A stretch of 64,000 nucleotides of DNA from Vibrio metoecus (GTDB taxonomy: Bacteria > Pseudomonadota > Gammaproteobacteria > Enterobacterales > Vibrionaceae), in NCBI RefSeq assembly GCF_009665255.1, contig NZ_CP035687.1:682001-746000 (forward strand), given 5' to 3'. Both the position numbers and the translations under genes were made by a program. Shown here one piece after another: positions 63,190 through 64,000 of this stretch; positions within the stretch are counted from its first letter, which is position 1; each line of letters starts with the position of its first letter. The notes under the pieces are model-generated. The model did not search any database, was not told the DNA's origin, and saw only the letters and a list, made by a program, of their open reading frames with translations.

Positions 63190-64000
63190 ATGGCATTTTG
63201 GAATCGTAAGCAACAGGTTGTGCCGCAGTTTGTCGAGCCAGCCAAAGAGAGTGTGATCAGCGAGTTTGAAGAACCAGAAACAAACGGCGGATTATCGAAT
63301 TATCAATTATTGTCTGCACTTAACGCAGCGCAAACTGCATTGATGATGATTGACCGTGATTTTAGAATCACCTACTTCAATCATCAAACGCTCTTGTTGC
63401 TGAAACAGCATGAAGCATTATTCCGCTCGGTATGGCCTGATTTTCGAGCTGAAGCCGATTTCCTACAAGGTTATTGTATCGACCATTTCCACATTAACCC
63501 TCGTCATCAACGTAGCATGCTCGCGGATCCTAAAAATTTGCCCTATACCACAGTGATCAACATTAAAGGGGTGAAAATTGAGCTGAATGTTGGGGCGATC
63601 ATCGATGATCGTGGGGGTTACATCGGCAATACTCTTGAATGGCGAGATGTCACGGAAGAGATAAAACGTGAGCAGCAAATTGGCCGCTTAGCTTCAGCTG
63701 TGGAAGGGATGACGACGAACCTGATGATGGCAGATAAAGAAGGCATCATCCAATACCTTAACCCTGCGCTGTTACAGCTTCTTAGCCATCGTGAACCTGA
63801 ACTGGCTAAAGCGTTTCCGGGCTTTAAAGCGGCTGAGTTGGTGGGGAAAAATATTGATATTTTCCATAAAAACCCAGCGCATCAGCGTTCCATCATCAGC
63901 AACCCCGATCGCCTACCGTTCAGCTCAATGATTAAAGTCGGCTCGTTAGAATTTAACCTCACTTGTATTGCAATGCGTGATGCCAAAGGGGAATACATAG
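63190..64000 (+). CDS. aer2: Soluble PAS chemoreceptor, Aer2-like (3' end cut by window)
   Basis: The start (270 residues) of a cytoplasmic chemoreceptor; no membrane segment is seen. Two PAS domains are tandem: the first has ALMMIDRDFRITYFNHQTL, DHFHINPRHQRSML and LEWRDVTEE; the second has NLMMADKEGIIQYLNPALLQ and DIFHKNPAHQRSI. The FHxNPxHQR histidine and the LEW tryptophan are the haem- and oxygen-contact residues known in Pseudomonas Aer2, so both PAS domains probably bind haem. This matches VcAer2 of cluster III as recalled. The signalling domain lies outside the window. Confidence 0.85.
   Translation, partial: MAFWNRKQQVVPQFVEPAKESVISEFEEPETNGGLSNYQLLSALNAAQTALMMIDRDFRITYFNHQTLLLLKQHEALFRSVWPDFRAEADFLQGYCIDHFHINPRHQRSMLADPKNLPYTTVINIKGVKIELNVGAIIDDRGGYIGNTLEWRDVTEEIKREQQIGRLASAVEGMTTNLMMADKEGIIQYLNPALLQLLSHREPELAKAFPGFKAAELVGKNIDIFHKNPAHQRSIISNPDRLPFSSMIKVGSLEFNLTCIAMRDAKGEYI

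Noticed and set aside
1..64000. CRISPR array, integron VCR repeats, insertion sequences, tRNA or rRNA genes
   Set aside because: No regularly spaced long repeats, VCR-like elements, transposase motifs or tRNA-like cloverleaf sequences were seen; the superintegron of chromosome II is not in this window.

Overview
The window is almost certainly the origin-proximal part of Vibrio cholerae chromosome II, read in the opposite sense to the usual numbering. The evidence is a 658-residue RctB initiator next to a 22-23 bp phased ATGATCA iteron array with a DnaA box, a ParA2/ParB2 pair with four perfect parS2 palindromes, and neighbours that match well-studied V. cholerae proteins (the VcINDY transporter with SNT at residues 150-152, ChiA-2, the Hcp-2/VgrG-2/VasW/VasX/TsiV2 type VI secretion cluster, the malPQ-glgB block and chemotaxis cluster III). 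No tRNA, rRNA, CRISPR array or insertion sequence was seen.

Layout. 1-17.3 kb holds mostly independent metabolic, transport and sensory genes: a 5'-truncated sstT, a PAP2 phosphatase, an HDOD protein, the Tat-exported phosphatase PhoX, a periplasmic PDC-like protein with a chemoreceptor, an IclR regulator with a degenerate arginase-like protein, chitinase ChiA-2, a DUF2057 protein, VcINDY, an AEC carrier, an acyltransferase, and a MAPEG protein whose 3' end runs into an ERIC-type repeat. 17.4-25.4 kb is the type VI secretion auxiliary cluster, read on the minus strand as hcp-2, vgrG-2, vasW, vasX, tsiV2, with overlapping stops and starts and a GG-N10-GC sigma-54 promoter before hcp-2. 25.7-36.1 kb is the alpha-glucan block: glgB, malQ and malP on the minus strand, divergent from malT, with two CRP-like sites between malP and malT. 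36.1-41.5 kb has a YibL protein, a Cache chemoreceptor, a GarR-like dehydrogenase, a YebC-like regulator and small unknown proteins.

41.7-47.1 kb is the replication and partition core: rctB, ori2 and its control region, parA2, parB2. Perfect parS2 sites lie at 38316, 44672, 50407 (inside the end of tmcA) and 58997. 47.2-58.7 kb has an orphan PotD-like protein, tmcA, a seven-gene operon and eptA. The operon reads thermostable-hemolysin/GNAT-like protein, AMP-dependent acyl ligase, haem-oxygenase-like diiron protein, short-chain dehydrogenase, TPR protein, response regulator, histidine kinase. Its ligase is frameshifted at a G7 tract. This operon looks like an uncharacterised small-molecule pathway with its own two-component system and is the best candidate here for an undescribed system. 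59.3-64 kb starts chemotaxis cluster III (STAS, CheY, CheA, two CheW, and a truncated soluble PAS receptor resembling Aer2).

Limits: family calls rest on motif recognition and remembered homologues, with no database search. Locus-level identity to V. cholerae is recalled, not computed.
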